64,000 nt of DNA. Origin: Calliopum simillimum. Its lineage: Eukaryota; Arthropoda; Insecta; Diptera; Lauxaniidae. Within the stretch, counting starts at the first letter, position 1. Every line of letters begins with the position of its first letter. The position numbers and the translations under genes were made by a program. The notes below the pieces were generated by a model. That model was not told where the DNA came from and ran no database searches. It saw nothing but the letters and a program-made list of their open reading frames with translations. Where the stretch lies: contig OX638369.1 of NCBI GenBank assembly GCA_951812925.1, forward strand, positions 54,572,373-54,636,372, read 5' to 3'. Positions 33,401 through 43,700 of the stretch are shown here, piece after piece.

Positions 33401-35798
33401 CCCTCTACTTCTGACCTTACCTCCAAATGGCATACATTAATACCGTGCGCCTATAGACCGACTTCTGGAGTAGATATTTATACATCTCTCCGAATATGTG
33501 TGTTGAAAATCTCAGAAACACTTAGCACTTCAAAAGGAATATGTCACCCGTTACTTTTTTATTAACGTTACTCCGTCAGTAGTGATGAGCAAAATTAGTC
33601 TTGGCCTTGCGTCTTGTTCTTGGTCTTGCTAATTTTGCGAGACCAAGACCAAGACCAAGATGCTGATATTTTTGCAAGACCAAGACCAAGACTGCTATGG
33701 TCTTGGTCTTGGTCTTGCTCACGATAATTATCAAGACCAAGACTGCTTTTCAGTCTTGCTAATTTATAGTTAAAAGTTGTTTCACGCCCGTTTTGAAGAT
33801 AAAATCATCTCTCGATTTGAATTTTGGCATCTTAAAAACCCAACTGCTTTGGAAAAATATGGTTTTGAATACTCAATATCTCTGAAAATTTTTTCAAGAC
33901 CAAGACCAAGACCGAGACCAAGACTTAATGAGCAAGATCAAGACCAAGACTCAATATCAAAACCAAGACCAAGACTCAATGTGCAAGAACAAGACCAAGA
34001 CGAAGACTGTTATGGTCTTGGTCTTGGTTTGCTCATCACTATCCGTCAGCTTCTCATAGTGTGAGGGCTTGGAGATTTATTTGGCCGAACTCGTAGACCA
34101 TCATAAATTTTTTAATTTTTCATGAAATTTAGATGTTTGTACTTCGTTTCTTTTATTGTAATTTTAGCTGCAATCAATGGTAAATGCCTATGCTGCATAG
34201 TAGTTTTCGGAGAAAATTGCAAATGCAAATGCACCATCCCGAGAGGGCATTTTTCGATAAACCCAATTTCTTGTCACGATAAGGCCCAATATCTTTAGAA
34301 TTTCATACAGAATAGCAATAATTTTAAAGCTTATTGCTTGAAAATGTGTGACTGAAAGTAATTGAACATGAGTGAAAGAAATTCATTTCATAATGCGCGA
34401 GTTGGCATTAAATGTCCCACATTTTTTCTTAACTAACCTTGAACGAGTTGAATTCGTTTCAAATGCCTCAATTGCCGGTGGTTGCAATGTCGCTGTCTGT
34501 TGTTGGTGGGGTTGGAGGTGCTGTGCATGATGATTATGAAGATATTGTTGCAGCGGTTCTTCTACCACCTCCACTATGTCAATATTACGTCGTGTTGTAG
34601 CTGTTGGTGTTGTTGTTGTCGTCGTCGCCGTTAACGTTGACATACTGCTATTCATTGAAGTGGATTTTAAGTTCAATGAGCGATTAACGCTCATTACATT
34701 TGTCAGCAATCCTTGTTGTGACTTTCGTTGTGGTTTATGTGTTTGTTGTTTTGCTATAGCACCGCTAGCGCCGCCGCTAACCGATAACGTTGGTATTGCA
34801 TTACGTACCTTATTGCCATTACCACCACCAACACCACCACTACCAACTAAGAAATTTGCTACCTCAGCGCTGCTGCTTAAACTGCTGCTACGCACTGATA
34901 CCGATGATGCAGCACTCAATATGTTATCGAGATAAGATTCCGGTGATGTTGAGCTGCCTGGCAATGAATTAATTTCGTTGTCATCATTACATTCTTCTTG
35001 TAATTTACTGCTGTTGTTGTTGTTGCTATTATTGCCGCCGACGACTGTTGCGTTAATTATTTTTGCGTTGGTTTCTTTATTTGAATTTGATATAACGATG
35101 ACTTCCGGTGTTGCCGGTAGGGGTGGTGGCGGCGGCGGCGCTATCTGTGTTGTTGGTGGCAACATTTCAAGGAAATTTTTATTTTTAAATGTTACTGTTG
35201 TTGGCTTGCGAAGTGATAACTTTCTTGCATCATTACTATGCAGGGTCGTTGACTTTGTCTCGAAGGAAGTTAAAACGATTTCCGGTAAATTGTTGCTATC
35301 AGCAGAAGCTCCAAATTTATTAGCAACATCTATGGGCACAATAGTAAATGCAAGTGGCACATGCTGAGGTTGCTGTTGTTGTTGTTGTTTAGCATATTCC
35401 AAAGCTTTGCCACCACGACTGCCGCTGCTACTACTGCACAATAGAATTTCTTGTGTAGTTTCCGTTTCCTGCTTTATTGATTTATTGGTTTTTACAGTCT
35501 GAGATTTTAATGCGATTTTTTCTGCGCCTAAGCATATGCTAAGTTTTTTATTATTTTCCAGGTTTACTGCAGAATAATTGAAAGGATTTTCCACTTTTCC
35601 AATAATATTTTCTTCGCCGCTATCGTCTAAATCTTCGTTAATAACTAATTCATAATCATTTAAAAGATTTTCATCGGTATTTTCGAAATTCTCAATTCTT
35701 TTGTCTACTGTCAAAGTTTCTTCCCGTGTTGTATGACCAAAATTTTGTTCAATTTCGTATGATTTTCTTCTAAATTCCAAATAATAGTCACTGTTCAT
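12458..35798 (-). CDS. TRIM45: TRIM45-like protein (RING, B-boxes, filamin repeat)
   Basis: Probable E3 ubiquitin ligase or scaffold. Eleven exons: 35798-34438, 29587-29361, 16569-16415, 16344-16096, 16017-15793, 14610-14283, 14066-13918, 13852-13723, 13664-13519, 12866-12768, 12700-12458; 3312 nt, 1103 aa, all phases consistent. Residues 1-453 are low-complexity (Ser, Gln, Asn, Pro runs) and absent from human TRIM45. RING Cys/His start at C479 (CVIC, CLHSFC..C); the last pair, CKMC (612-615), comes two exons later, so the RING loop is about 110 residues. Then B-box 1 (WCSLC..CKEAH), B-box 2 (CGMH..CITC..CADC), a coiled coil (about 760-850), a filamin-type repeat and a Cys/His tail (FHCCAFCSS, GCGHGHAGHPGR, HWSCC) diagnostic of TRIM45. 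An in-frame TAA precedes the ATG. Intron 2 contains an antisense gene. Confidence 0.9.
12979..13398 (-). CDS. Unassigned 139-codon ORF inside a TRIM45-like intron
   Basis: Lies between the ninth and tenth exons of the TRIM45-like gene, on the same strand. The filamin repeat is contiguous across those two exons in family comparison, so this ORF is not part of it. It has a soluble middle (AKQYSADDIELILPEKFLTK, then WATWSRTFKHTI) and hydrophobic ends. I recognise no family. It could be a transposon fragment, a cassette exon or chance; the RTE-like tail at 12960-12990 next to it favours repeat origin. Confidence 0.2.
   Translation of the reverse strand: MYPKTQFLNLLSFLSYIFPVLSCPKFFYQVVSLKMRFPKNVKFTSMAKQYSADDIELILPEKFLTKIERMVRITFQDLSKVHLQTNWATWSRTFKHTILAHLHRFVKNYSTGEIVITMQEFNFFFLLCIALLTYLFLLL
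14656..15021. mobile_element. 366-bp palindromic MITE of the CAGGYCTGTT family
   Basis: Starts CAGGTCTGTTTCGTAATCCG and ends with the inverse (CGGATTTCGGAACAGGCCTG), with TTG on both sides (14653-14655 and 15022-15024) as a 3-bp target duplication. The arms pair over most of their length. The same terminal sequence bounds the 5.7 kb element at 21872-27528, so this is a short relative. It lies in the intron between the fifth and sixth exons of the TRIM45-like gene. Confidence 0.8.
17304..17717. mobile_element. Palindromic MITE, 414 bp
   Basis: Ends AGCCGTGTTT and AAACACGGCT, continuing with TTTTGACGCGTATA and its inverse; ATT flanks both sides. The arms stay complementary for most of the length (for example the paired ATTGCGATAACTCATGAACRG segments). 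It is in intron 2 of the TRIM45-like gene. Confidence 0.7.
17960..18770 (+). pseudogene. Decayed I-like LINE: RNase H and C-terminal remnant
   Basis: Broken plus-strand frames read FTDGSKKEDGRAGAGLVS (first RNase H Asp) near 18170-18230, a second IFSDS Asp near 18330, and, in the 18452-18760 frame, FCKLCQEDLETAELVSC with CTAAVRRR, the CCHC-like tail of non-LTR elements. Several stops and frameshifts separate them. Located in intron 2 of the TRIM45-like gene upstream of the MANEA-like gene. Confidence 0.65.
19528..19726 (+). promoter_or_regulatory. Two upstream ORFs at the MANEA-like 5' end
   Basis: If transcription starts upstream of 19528, the first AUG is ATG AGG TAA (19528-19536), a two-codon uORF. 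A second AUG at 19538 opens a 62-codon frame that runs past and overlaps the main AUG at 19587 in another frame, stopping at 19726. This arrangement would reduce initiation at the main start. The transcription start is not established; a TCAGTA initiator-like sequence lies near 19481. Confidence 0.4.
19587..28701 (+). CDS. MANEA: MANEA-like GH99 protein, probable pseudoenzyme
   Basis: Homologue of Golgi endo-alpha-1,2-mannosidase. Exons 19587-20590, 28136-28364, 28432-28701; 1503 nt, 500 aa, phases fit. A basic N-terminus and one membrane helix (about 12-33, ILLLFIIIVLIVATIVLL) make it a type II Golgi-type protein; a stem with a Gln run follows, then the GH99 domain (about 137-495). Matching landmarks to the human protein: AFYPTLGLY, FDGFY, NGATYAS, VPTVGPGF, DGSQIE, LDYNPG, YLDLTTHW. 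The human FNEWHEG motif with catalytic E404 and E407 reads YNNWQDG here, giving N435 and D438; the FYYSWYG and HIEPY segments are also replaced. Loss of hydrolase activity is therefore likely, though a lectin-like or regulatory role is possible. The gene lies antisense in the TRIM45-like intron 2. Its own first intron (7.5 kb) is almost wholly transposons. Confidence 0.88.
21125..21420 (-). repeat. Degenerate RTE-like LINE 3' fragment
   Basis: Order and spacing of motifs (GGGCCAAAATGAAACATCTC, then TTGGTCTACCATG, then a GTGGTTTTCGGAGAG segment) parallel the RTE-like LINE at 58109-58496 read on the same strand, but with many changes and no open frame. Confidence 0.5.
21460..21865. repeat. Dispersed fly repeat with GTCCGTCTGTCTG core
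   Basis: Contains GGGAATATTCACTTTGTAC, TTCCGTTTGTAACGCAG, a CATTTCCGTCTGTCTG core, a GATAATTCGATGGAATTT segment and ACCGCCCATACAAAAAA. The same ordered blocks occur at 43703-44768 and 63213-63977. It is interrupted by the hairpin at 21536-21662. Class unknown to me; the paired copies elsewhere suggest inverted ends. Confidence 0.6.
21536..21662. mobile_element. 127-bp hairpin MITE, copy 1
   Basis: Near-perfect palindrome starting AGGGTATTCCTTAAAAAG and ending in the inverse. Inner sequence GCCTCGAAAACCTCGTAAAC pairs with GTTTACGAGGTTTTCGAGGC. A second copy is at 38164-38298. It splits a dispersed repeat, showing that it inserted later. Confidence 0.8.
22256..23540. repeat. 445-bp tandem repeat, about 2.9 copies
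   Basis: The motif GGCTCAAGGGTCGC starts units at 22256, 22701 and 23146, exactly 445 bp apart. Units 1 and 2 appear essentially identical; unit 3 has scattered changes and breaks off after GGTTTTTTAAGGAT near 23541. One inverted copy of part of the unit is in the right arm (about 26980-27255). Confidence 0.9.
24157..26643 (+). mobile_element. Non-autonomous Helitron, 2.49 kb
   Basis: Begins TCTATACTAATATTATAAAT and ends in CTAG at 26640-26643, preceded about 10 bases earlier by a hairpin (ACGCAGACGAAGTCGCGGG). The neighbours are A at 24156 and T at 26644, the Helitron A|T insertion rule, with no target duplication. These termini match a widespread insect Helitron type. There is no Rep/helicase frame. 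Cargo includes a mariner-type helix-turn-helix remnant (about 25028-25115) and a piece of the GGCACCTCCCATA dispersed repeat (about 25875-25900). Confidence 0.8.
25028..25115 (+). pseudogene. Mariner/Tc1 helix-turn-helix remnant inside the Helitron
   Basis: Plus-strand codons read QDKKVNQLFKQNSDTSVRDI and then AATEA, resembling the first DNA-binding helices of Tc1/mariner-type transposases. The rest of the protein is missing. Short, so only moderately supported. Confidence 0.4.
27787..28044. mobile_element. 258-bp inverted-repeat MITE near MANEA-like exon 2
   Basis: Ends TGAGCCGTTTATTTTGAAAG and its exact inverse CTTTCAAAATAAACGGCTCA, flanked by TATA on both sides (27783-27786 and 28045-28048). 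The interior shares the GACATTACTTTTG motif with the elements at 3951 and 43394. It ends 92 bases before the exon 2 acceptor. Confidence 0.8.
30360..31156 (+). mobile_element. I-like LINE 1: RNase H and 3' end, decayed
   Basis: The frame at 30486-30809 reads LVWECLQLLIRLATRNKFHL, then WIHGHSGIQGNETADELA, the last part of an RNase H domain, and PPWRFIKLNLNNW. A later segment (about 30900-30960) reads EEEETAEHVICHC. It ends in a tail of AATTCT units near 31150. The same family is present inverted at 41252-42102 and decayed at 32936-33475. It is cut by LINE 2 within its tail. Confidence 0.75.
31169..32690 (+). mobile_element. I-like LINE 2: RT C-terminus and RNase H, 5'-truncated
   Basis: A 1522-bp insertion flanked by CTAGGCAGCTCT (31157-31168 and 32691-32702), a 12-bp target duplication. 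31169-31600 encodes the end of the reverse transcriptase (AKFLGIILDKKLSWK, IVRPILLYGVVIWW). After one frameshift near 31580 the RNase H domain follows with its acidic residues (YTDGS, FQAEV, YVDSQ, NERTDEL), ending EEETVEHVLCYC and a stop at 32565. The 3' end is a short CCTAA array at 32674-32690. The long frames suggest a young insertion. It lies in TRIM45-like intron 1. Confidence 0.88.
32936..33475 (+). pseudogene. Decayed copy of I-like LINE 1
   Basis: Broken frames with LSDSKAAL-like, VWERLQLLRRLASRNEFRY and NEEEETAEHIL segments match LINE 1 and the 41252 copy, with deletions (the GNETADELA part is lost). Confidence 0.6.
33590..34041. mobile_element. hAT-like element built of a GACCAA hexamer repeat
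   Basis: Ends TAGTGATGAGCAAA and its inverse TTTGCTCATCACTA, flanked by TCCGTCAG on both sides (33582-33589 and 34042-34049), an 8-bp target duplication. An uninterrupted paralogue of the target (a single TCCGTCAG) is present at 37387-37394. The interior is mostly AAGACCAAGACC-type hexamers in both orientations around a short unique core (about 33760-33895). No coding capacity. Confidence 0.85.
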
Positions 35799-37749
35799 TA
35801 TTTAGCGAAAAATTAAAAAAGTTCTAAATGCAATTGTGCAAGAGTTTCTTTATTTTTTTTTATGTAATAAAATTTCTGTTTGTTTCCAACGTTTTGGAAT
35901 TTTACGTCTTCATTTTGAATTCGTCCGTTACTGACTGACTGAGTGACTTTAGAATTGGTATTTGTTTTCGCTGCAGAAATTGACATGCAAACTTTTTAAT
36001 CTAATTAGAAATGCATTTGCATTTCATTCATTTGGTATTATTTTTCATTTGTGCAACTGTCACTTTGACTTATTTCTTGTAATGTATTCGGATTCGGTTG
36101 TAACAACTATTTAACACAAATTTGAAATTAATATTTTTTTTTTTCCATATAATCTGATTAAATTAGATCAAAATATGTATACATGAAAAAATTATTTAAT
36201 TGTTTAGAGGTGTTACCATGAAGAATGCACGGCAGTCTGAGAAAAATTCCACGGGAATATTTAATCACTATAACCCCCCATATGTTTTTGGCTTGGTGAA
36301 ACATAAAAGTCCTACAAGTTTCCATTTAAACGCAAAGCATTCCTTTTGCTGTGATTCTCAACAAATCTATGCTAAATGTTACATATAATATATTTGCAAG
36401 TTCTTATGGATGTCGGCGTTGAAATGTTACGAAAAGCAGCCTTCGAAAATATTTTGTTTTCCTTTATGTATTTTGCCTTGTTTTTGTGATTTGGTTGGTT
36501 TTACAAAAAAATACTGAACAGTAAGCTCGTCCCTAGAAGTCATCTGATCCATGCTTGTCGACAGCAAAATATCTTTCAGTTCTTTTCTTAATGAAACTTT
36601 TTTGTGTTAGCAATAGCAGCTTTACAGCAAGTGTTAGTGCTAGTGCCATAAGCGCTTTCAGAATTATCAAAATAGTGCTTTTTAAATCTTAGACATACAT
36701 ACATATTTCAAGAACATCATTATTTATTTATTTGTATTAAGTAATGTACATGTTTTATTTATATTTAAATAACCTTTGGTCAAAAGAGCCGTTCTTTTTT
36801 TACATTATTTTCTTTGCAAAAAAAAAAGAAGAAAAACAAAAATTTCTTGATGCAACCATGTGATAACCAATATGCTCAAAACTTTAGGAAAGTAAAGATT
36901 ATGTGCGGAAAGCTCTGATATAAAAACATATAGGGCCTTATCATGAATAAATAAATAGCAGGCAATAGCAAAAACAATTTCTGGAAGTGCAACATTCACT
37001 GCAAAATAAGAATATATACAATATTTTGGGAGGGAATATTTTGACATTTGTTGTAAGGATTGTTCTCCAATTTACTAACAGGGAAATTGAAGCGCGAATA
37101 ATATTGAAAAATTAAAACATTCATGACAATTATGTAGCTTTTTAAAATACCTTTCATAATACATCAATGTTTTTGAAATCCATCCAAGCGTTTCCAACTT
37201 ATACCGGTTTTTCTAAAAGCTATATACGGATCTTTCGATACGTACATATATCCTTAACTAGATCGGAGCGACGCACTTTGATTACATATTCTTCCTTAGA
37301 ATTAAGTAATATGAGGTGCCACTAAGGTAAACTTGACTCAAATTGATTAATGAGAGTAGAAATTTTACTTTTTACTTCGACGTTACTCCGTCAGTTGCTC
37401 ACAAAGTGTGAAAGTTTGGAGATTTCTTTGGCCGAACTTGTAGACTATCACCAATTTTGTTTTATCTCTTTTGATATCCTGAGCGTTCAAATCAAATGGA
37501 AAATACCAGAGCTGCATAGCAATCTTTTGGCGAAAATTGTGAAAAAAAAAAATTGTAAGAAAACAGTATCCCTGCTGGGAGTTTTCAGACAAATTCATGA
37601 TAAGGCTCATAAAATGATTATGTTATTTCTCAGTTTTTGATTACACTACAGAATGTGGAATTCTTTTTTTCTTGAATTTCAAAATAAACCTCTTGCTACA
37701 CAAATTTCCACATTATAAATTATTGAAATTTTCAGTATAAGTATTTTAA
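35799..37749. other. Intergenic, TRIM45-like promoter side and Cap-D3 3' side
   Basis: The region just right of 35798 should hold the TRIM45-like promoter; I see no clear core elements. A diverged half of the 9696 hairpin (GCACGGCAGTCTG, then TATAACCCCCCA) is at about 36225-36283. A segment at about 37330-37640 is a paralogue of the DNA surrounding 33541-34300 (shared TCCGTCAG and TTGGAGATTT..TTTGGCCGAACT). No gene seen. Confidence 0.5.
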
Positions 37750-40700
37750 TTAAAGCACAATATTCGGGTTGAATAAATATTCCATCGGCAATTCTGAACA
37801 ACTTTTACGCATAGATTTCTTTGATGAAATGGCTGCCGCTAGTGGTATATTATCTTCATCATCAGTATTGCTACAATCAGAGTGATTACTGACATCATTT
37901 AACTCATCACCATTTGATTTACGTTTTTTCGCTTTACTTTTTTTAGGTGTTGATTTTTTGCGATATTTATTCCAAAAATCTGCTGGTTGTGCATAATCGA
38001 TGAGATTCGGAAAACGTTGAGCTAAAGCCAAACCTAATTCATCAAAGCTTTTAACTATTGTAGTATCTAAATCTTTGGTGTTGCGATGAATGATTGATAT
38101 AAATGCGAGCGATTTTTCGAGAATATTTAGCTGTTAAAAGACAAAAAAAAAATTATTTCTATGAGGGGATTCCTGAAAACGTGTAAAAGCCTCGAAAACC
38201 TCGTAAACTCGTAAAAGTTGTCAAAATCAATACAAAATTTGACAGTTTTACGAGTTTACGAGGTTTTCGAGGCTTTTACACGTTTTCAGGAATCGCCTTT
38301 CTATTAATGCTAAATCGTATAAAGGAGTAACATACAGCATCTGGCATAGTGATTTCGCGACGACGACGCCCACCACGTCCAGTCGAACTTGCACCTTGTG
38401 CTGCTATTGCAGATGCTGGTGTTTTATTATTGTCTTCAGTTGATGCAGTTAGCTCCGCCATATCATCATCTGCTGCAGTTGTATCGTTTTCATTATTTTC
38501 GCTTGTATCTGCAACTGTTTTTTGTTCTTTTGTTAATTTACACACGCGACGTAGTATATAAAGTACATCATTAATTAAAGCTATGCCTTCATTTGACTTT
38601 ATTAGTGGATCATGCTGTGATTTTTCTGAAATTGTGGATAGATCAAAATAACCTTCAAAATTTAAATTGAACGACAAACCTGCAATCAATTTAAGCTGTC
38701 CAAAATATAAAATCAAATGGACATCATCAACCTCGGCCATTAAATGATTGTATAATTGCTGGCGACATTTACGTTTCGATTCGCCCTTTAAAGGAGATTT
38801 AATTTCAGCCTCAGAAAAACTGTCCAATCCATCGAAATTCTTAAATAAAAAGAGAAAAAAGAAAAAAGAAAAGTTATGAAGTTATCATTTTCATTCAAAA
38901 AATCTGAGTTCAGTGAGCATAATCATTTTTTGTTGGATTAGCTCTTGTTTTCGAGATACGAATAGAACATCCTATATGTAAAAGAATAAAGTTTTATGGT
39001 GTAATGGTGAAAAAGTAAAAATTTTACCGCGATATTTGGAAAACTTATAGCGATTTAAAAATTATTCCCATTAATTTACGTTTTACATGTCGTATGAGTA
39101 ACATTTAATTAATATGAAAAAATTAATTTTTTTTTTTCACAATTTTGTTCTTTCTGCGGGCCCGAACAATCAATAAGTTACAAAAAGTGTAAAACATGTA
39201 AATAGTTATATGACTTTAAAAACTTACTTTGTATTCATTCAGCACAAAAGGACATTCAATCAAACATTTCTGGAACAACATTGGATTCTTTTTGCTTAAG
39301 AATTCTGCAAAGAAATCACAGGCACGCGTCGCTAACTCTTTGTTTTCATCCAAAATTGCCGACATCATTGCTAACAACAGCGAACCTCTTAGTTTTATTT
39401 GATCCTGCAGTACTAATCGTTCAAAACACTTAAACGTCTCGATACGGTTAACTGCATATGGCGATTCGAGTTTTTGCAGTATCTTTTCAATAATACGCTC
39501 AACAATTTGTGTATGTTTTTTACAGAGATCTGTGACTGCTACAATGATAGTATTTACAATTGGAGGCCGATCATTGCTCTGCAATATAGCACCATACAGA
39601 CGACACGTGGTGCTTGCAACACATGCATCACGTAACGAAAAACGTCCACTAATCAATATCATTGAATTAAAAAGACGTTCGTTGTCTAAATCTAATTCAA
39701 ATTCTGACAATTTTACGCATTCGCAGATGTATTTATGTATAAAGCTGATAATAGTCTGGTGCGGACGTATGCGCGTTTGTAAATTAATCTCCGAATAGGA
39801 ATATAAAAATGAGATAAACGTTGCACGATTATCGGGAAAATCTTCAATACCCGAAAGTATTTTAAGTTCCAGGAATTTATGTATTTCAATTACCCATTGT
39901 TTGTCAGTTGCGTGTGTTGTTTGTAAGCTTTGTTTTTGCGAACGATTGTCAATTAATAAAAGGAAATCAAAAGCTTTGCCAATAATCACGGGCAATATGG
40001 AACCATCTCGTATGCTAATGAGTATGTGATCGAAAGCAAAGTTCAGTGCAGAATGCGAAAAATCCTGTATGCAGTTAGCGAGCACCTCCAGGGCGATAAG
40101 CATATTTTGTTCTTTGTTCCACTGCAAAATAAGTGAAAATATTTAAATAGATATTTATTGCATTGAAAAGCATCGAGACAACGTACCGATTGTGATGACG
40201 TAAACAAGTGTATTAAAGAATCTGGTTCTTTGCTTTTAAATTTACCAGATATGAAATTTAAAATAATCCAGGCTTCGGTAGAGTTAGATGTGAGCAAATG
40301 AGATTCGATCGTACAAAGAATTTGAGTACTGTAAAAAGTATTGTATATACATTTATTCTTTAAAATACATATGTAAATTATTATGCAATTTAGCACTAAA
40401 AGTTATTCAAGATTGCTTTTATTCTAAATATGTTGAAATCTGGTTAATCTCGAGTTTGTTTAACGTAGATTTATTTTGAAAACACTCATAAATATGAATT
40501 ATATATAAATTTCGTACAAAAAACCGTCGGAATATTGATGATATGAAAACACGTTGTTCTTTTGTGTAGTGCTCCATTAACTTACCCTAATCTGTCAGCT
40601 GTCAAACTGTTTTCTTATTTGGTTGGCTACACTTTAACGCACAAATGGCGGCAAATTCAAGTCTGCCGTGAGTTATGGGACACATTTATTTGAATAAAAT

Positions 40701-43700
40701 AAAACTTTACATACTTGATCATCTTTTGTTGCAGCGCTAAATGAAAACATGTTTGCAAATAGAGGCGTGACTGTGTTGATAGCATTGTGCGGATAATCAC
40801 CCAAGGCATAAAATGTGCTGCTTCATTTGATTCATCAATGCCTTTCATGTTAAGAAGCACCTTGGAGCGAAAGCACTAAAAAGGCATTGAAAATTTATAG
40901 CTTAATATATTTCTTATAAAAAAAACGAATTTATTTACCTCCATAGCAACTTCAATATTTTTTGGATCACCATCATGCAACATAGGTGCAATTATTTTGC
41001 ACCAAACCCATATTACAGGATAGCAATTCGGATAACAACTGAGAATATTGTCAATCATAATGAGTGTTTGCTTACGTACCAATGCGGTTGGTTCATCCAC
41101 AAGACGTGATGTTTCCTAAATTATAAAATTATTGCAATGGCATGTTTAGTTCAAAAGGCTTTGCAAAAATTTATCCGAACTCTACATAACAATTACTAGA
41201 ATTTTAAAGGTCTAAGAGTGTTGTGGCTTTATCGCCACCACTATTAACATAGAATTAGAATTAGAAAAGGGTGGGGATCCAGTCGCCAAGTGTCAGCGCA
41301 GCTTATAAGACCTATTGTACTAACCCTGATAAGACTTGATTAAAAGTCAGTCCATAGGCGCATGACATTTATGAATGCCACTATGTTCCTTGGGGATAAG
41401 GCGACCACCTCAGAAGTAGAGGGGTACGCGATATAAAAGTAACGAAGTCTGTGTCTTGCTAAGCTGCCACAGTGACATAGAATATGTTCTGCAGTCTCCT
41501 CTTCTTCATTACAGAATTCATCCTGGACTATAAACCCATGTTGGAGAGGTGCTTCCTTACTGGTCAATGTCCCGTCAGAAATCCTGTAACAGTCCGTATG
41601 CATTTCTTGTTCAGCATAAGTAATTGTTTAGTCCTTTGATCGGAAACACTTGGCATGAATGCTTTAGATTGTCTGTGGCAAAGGGTTTTATCCCAACCTT
41701 CTTGAACTTTCTTGTCCAGCCAATTGTTTAGGTTTAGTTTAATAAAACTCCAAGGCGGACCGCAGAACGGATAAGGACCTTCAAACTGTGTTGATGACCT
41801 TGCAAGCTCATCTGCCGTTTCATTACCTTCAATTCCACTGTGTCCAGGTACCCAAATGAGGTGTACCTTATTTCGGGAGGCAAGTCTGATGAGCAGTTGA
41901 AGGCACTCCCAGGCTAACAACGATGTTATTTTGAAGAAGTTTAAGGCTAATAGTGCCGCTTTGCTGTCTGATAATATATATATGTTTATTCCATTAGGAA
42001 ACCTTCTATCATATTCCCTCAGGCAATGCTCGATTGCATGAACTTCCGCCTGAAACACAGAGTTTTCTGGACCCATGCATGCAAATATGTTTTAATGCGG
42101 CCTTAACATAACAGCATTCATATCAATGAAACATACACCAAATTTTAATAAGTTTTTGGCCTTTGTCTGTTTAATCAAACCTTTTGTTAACAATTTAAAT
42201 ATCTACTAAATTCTGAAATTTAAAAAAAAGATACTTACAGCAACAAAGTTTGTATTAAATATAACCAATGGATTTAATTTAATTATTTGCTCCATAAACA
42301 TAATACCAGCACGACGTATGTAAGAAAGTGGATTTTGAAAAATATGCGTATAAATGTATTCTGGTAAATGCATAAATGATAACTCAACTAAACCAAGACC
42401 TTCAAAAGTGTACACTGCCGCACGTGCTGTTGGCTTAGCATAACGTATTTCATTTTTGCGCACGCGTGGCTCTATTGGCAGTACCACATTCAAATCGTTA
42501 AATTGTGCAAATTGCAAGCCTTCAGTAAGTATCTTTTGTGTATTTGACGAGCCACGCGTAAGTGCTGTGTGTAGTGCCTGCACTGCTTTTAATTTAATAT
42601 TGTTATTGTTATCTTGTAAGCTGTCAATGAGTTCTTTTATCAGATGCACCTCTCTCGGTATATCAGACACTTCATGACGAAACATTTGCCAATCAACTTT
42701 AGACTCCAGTAATAATATTTTTGCCATCAGCTCAATAGCACGTGAACGTATCATTACTTCTTCGGCGTAAACTGCATCACAAAGAAACTCAACGCTGGAT
42801 TGATTGCATTTAGTAAACAGCGCAGCATCATATTTGGCAGCATAGTCAAGTGCACGCTGTGTCTGTTCCGTTTTCCACTAAGAAGAATTGAAGAAAGTTA
42901 ATAAGTTGAATATGAGCGTTAATACGAACTCGATAGATGCCTTACCGATTTTGTTGGATTTGTCACAATACATTCAATGTAAAAACTTAATACTTTGGAT
43001 AAAATACGGGGATACTTTGCTATACATCTAATAAACCAATCGGATATGTGTTCACAGTCACTTGCATTGTTAAAAGGATTGCTACCACTTGGCGCTTTTG
43101 GTTTGGGTGCATACGTATGGAGGAATACTGTCATGTTCAATAATTTCATAAGAGTTTCTTCTGGTTCACCATTGTGGGCATTGATCACTTCTTCAAAAAT
43201 TTCAAAACATTTAAAATGTAAGTTGGCAGCATCTGGAAGAGAACAGAATGAAAGTCTTTAGAAAATAACCTACTTAACGGGTATACAGGGTGGGCGGGAA
43301 TTGGTAGAACACCGAAAAATGTAAGACTCCTACTTTGAACAATTTTTCCTAATTTTATTTTTCGAGATTCGCGAAACCAAAAGATTTATTGGAGCAAGTT
43401 CATAAAGGGACAAAAGCAATGTCATATATAAATTGGCAGACATTTTGTTTATAAACGAATAAAATTGAACTCTGTTTCACAAAAACTTTACTTGACAGTG
43501 CGAAATTGATGGCATTGAGTTGAAAAAATTATATCCGTCAAATAACCGATAATTATGGCAAAAAATATGTTTGACATTACTTTTGCTTCTATATGGACTT
43601 GCTTTTTCTCAGAGGTTGTGCTTACAATTCGTAGTAATTATATTTATTTTGGTTACATTGTCGTGAAAAATACTCCTAAAGTTGCATTTTGAATATTTTT

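Noticed and set aside
34576..35367. Plus-strand ORFs opposite the first TRIM45-like exon
   Set aside because: They mirror the Gln/Thr/Gly codon repeats of the minus-strand exon (Leu/Val runs) and have no independent support.
38276..38335. C-terminal extension of the Cap-D3 exon 8 frame into the intron
   Set aside because: A GTATGT donor at 38335 joins in phase to the 38130 exon, which carries the rest of the protein; the read-through runs into the hairpin MITE.
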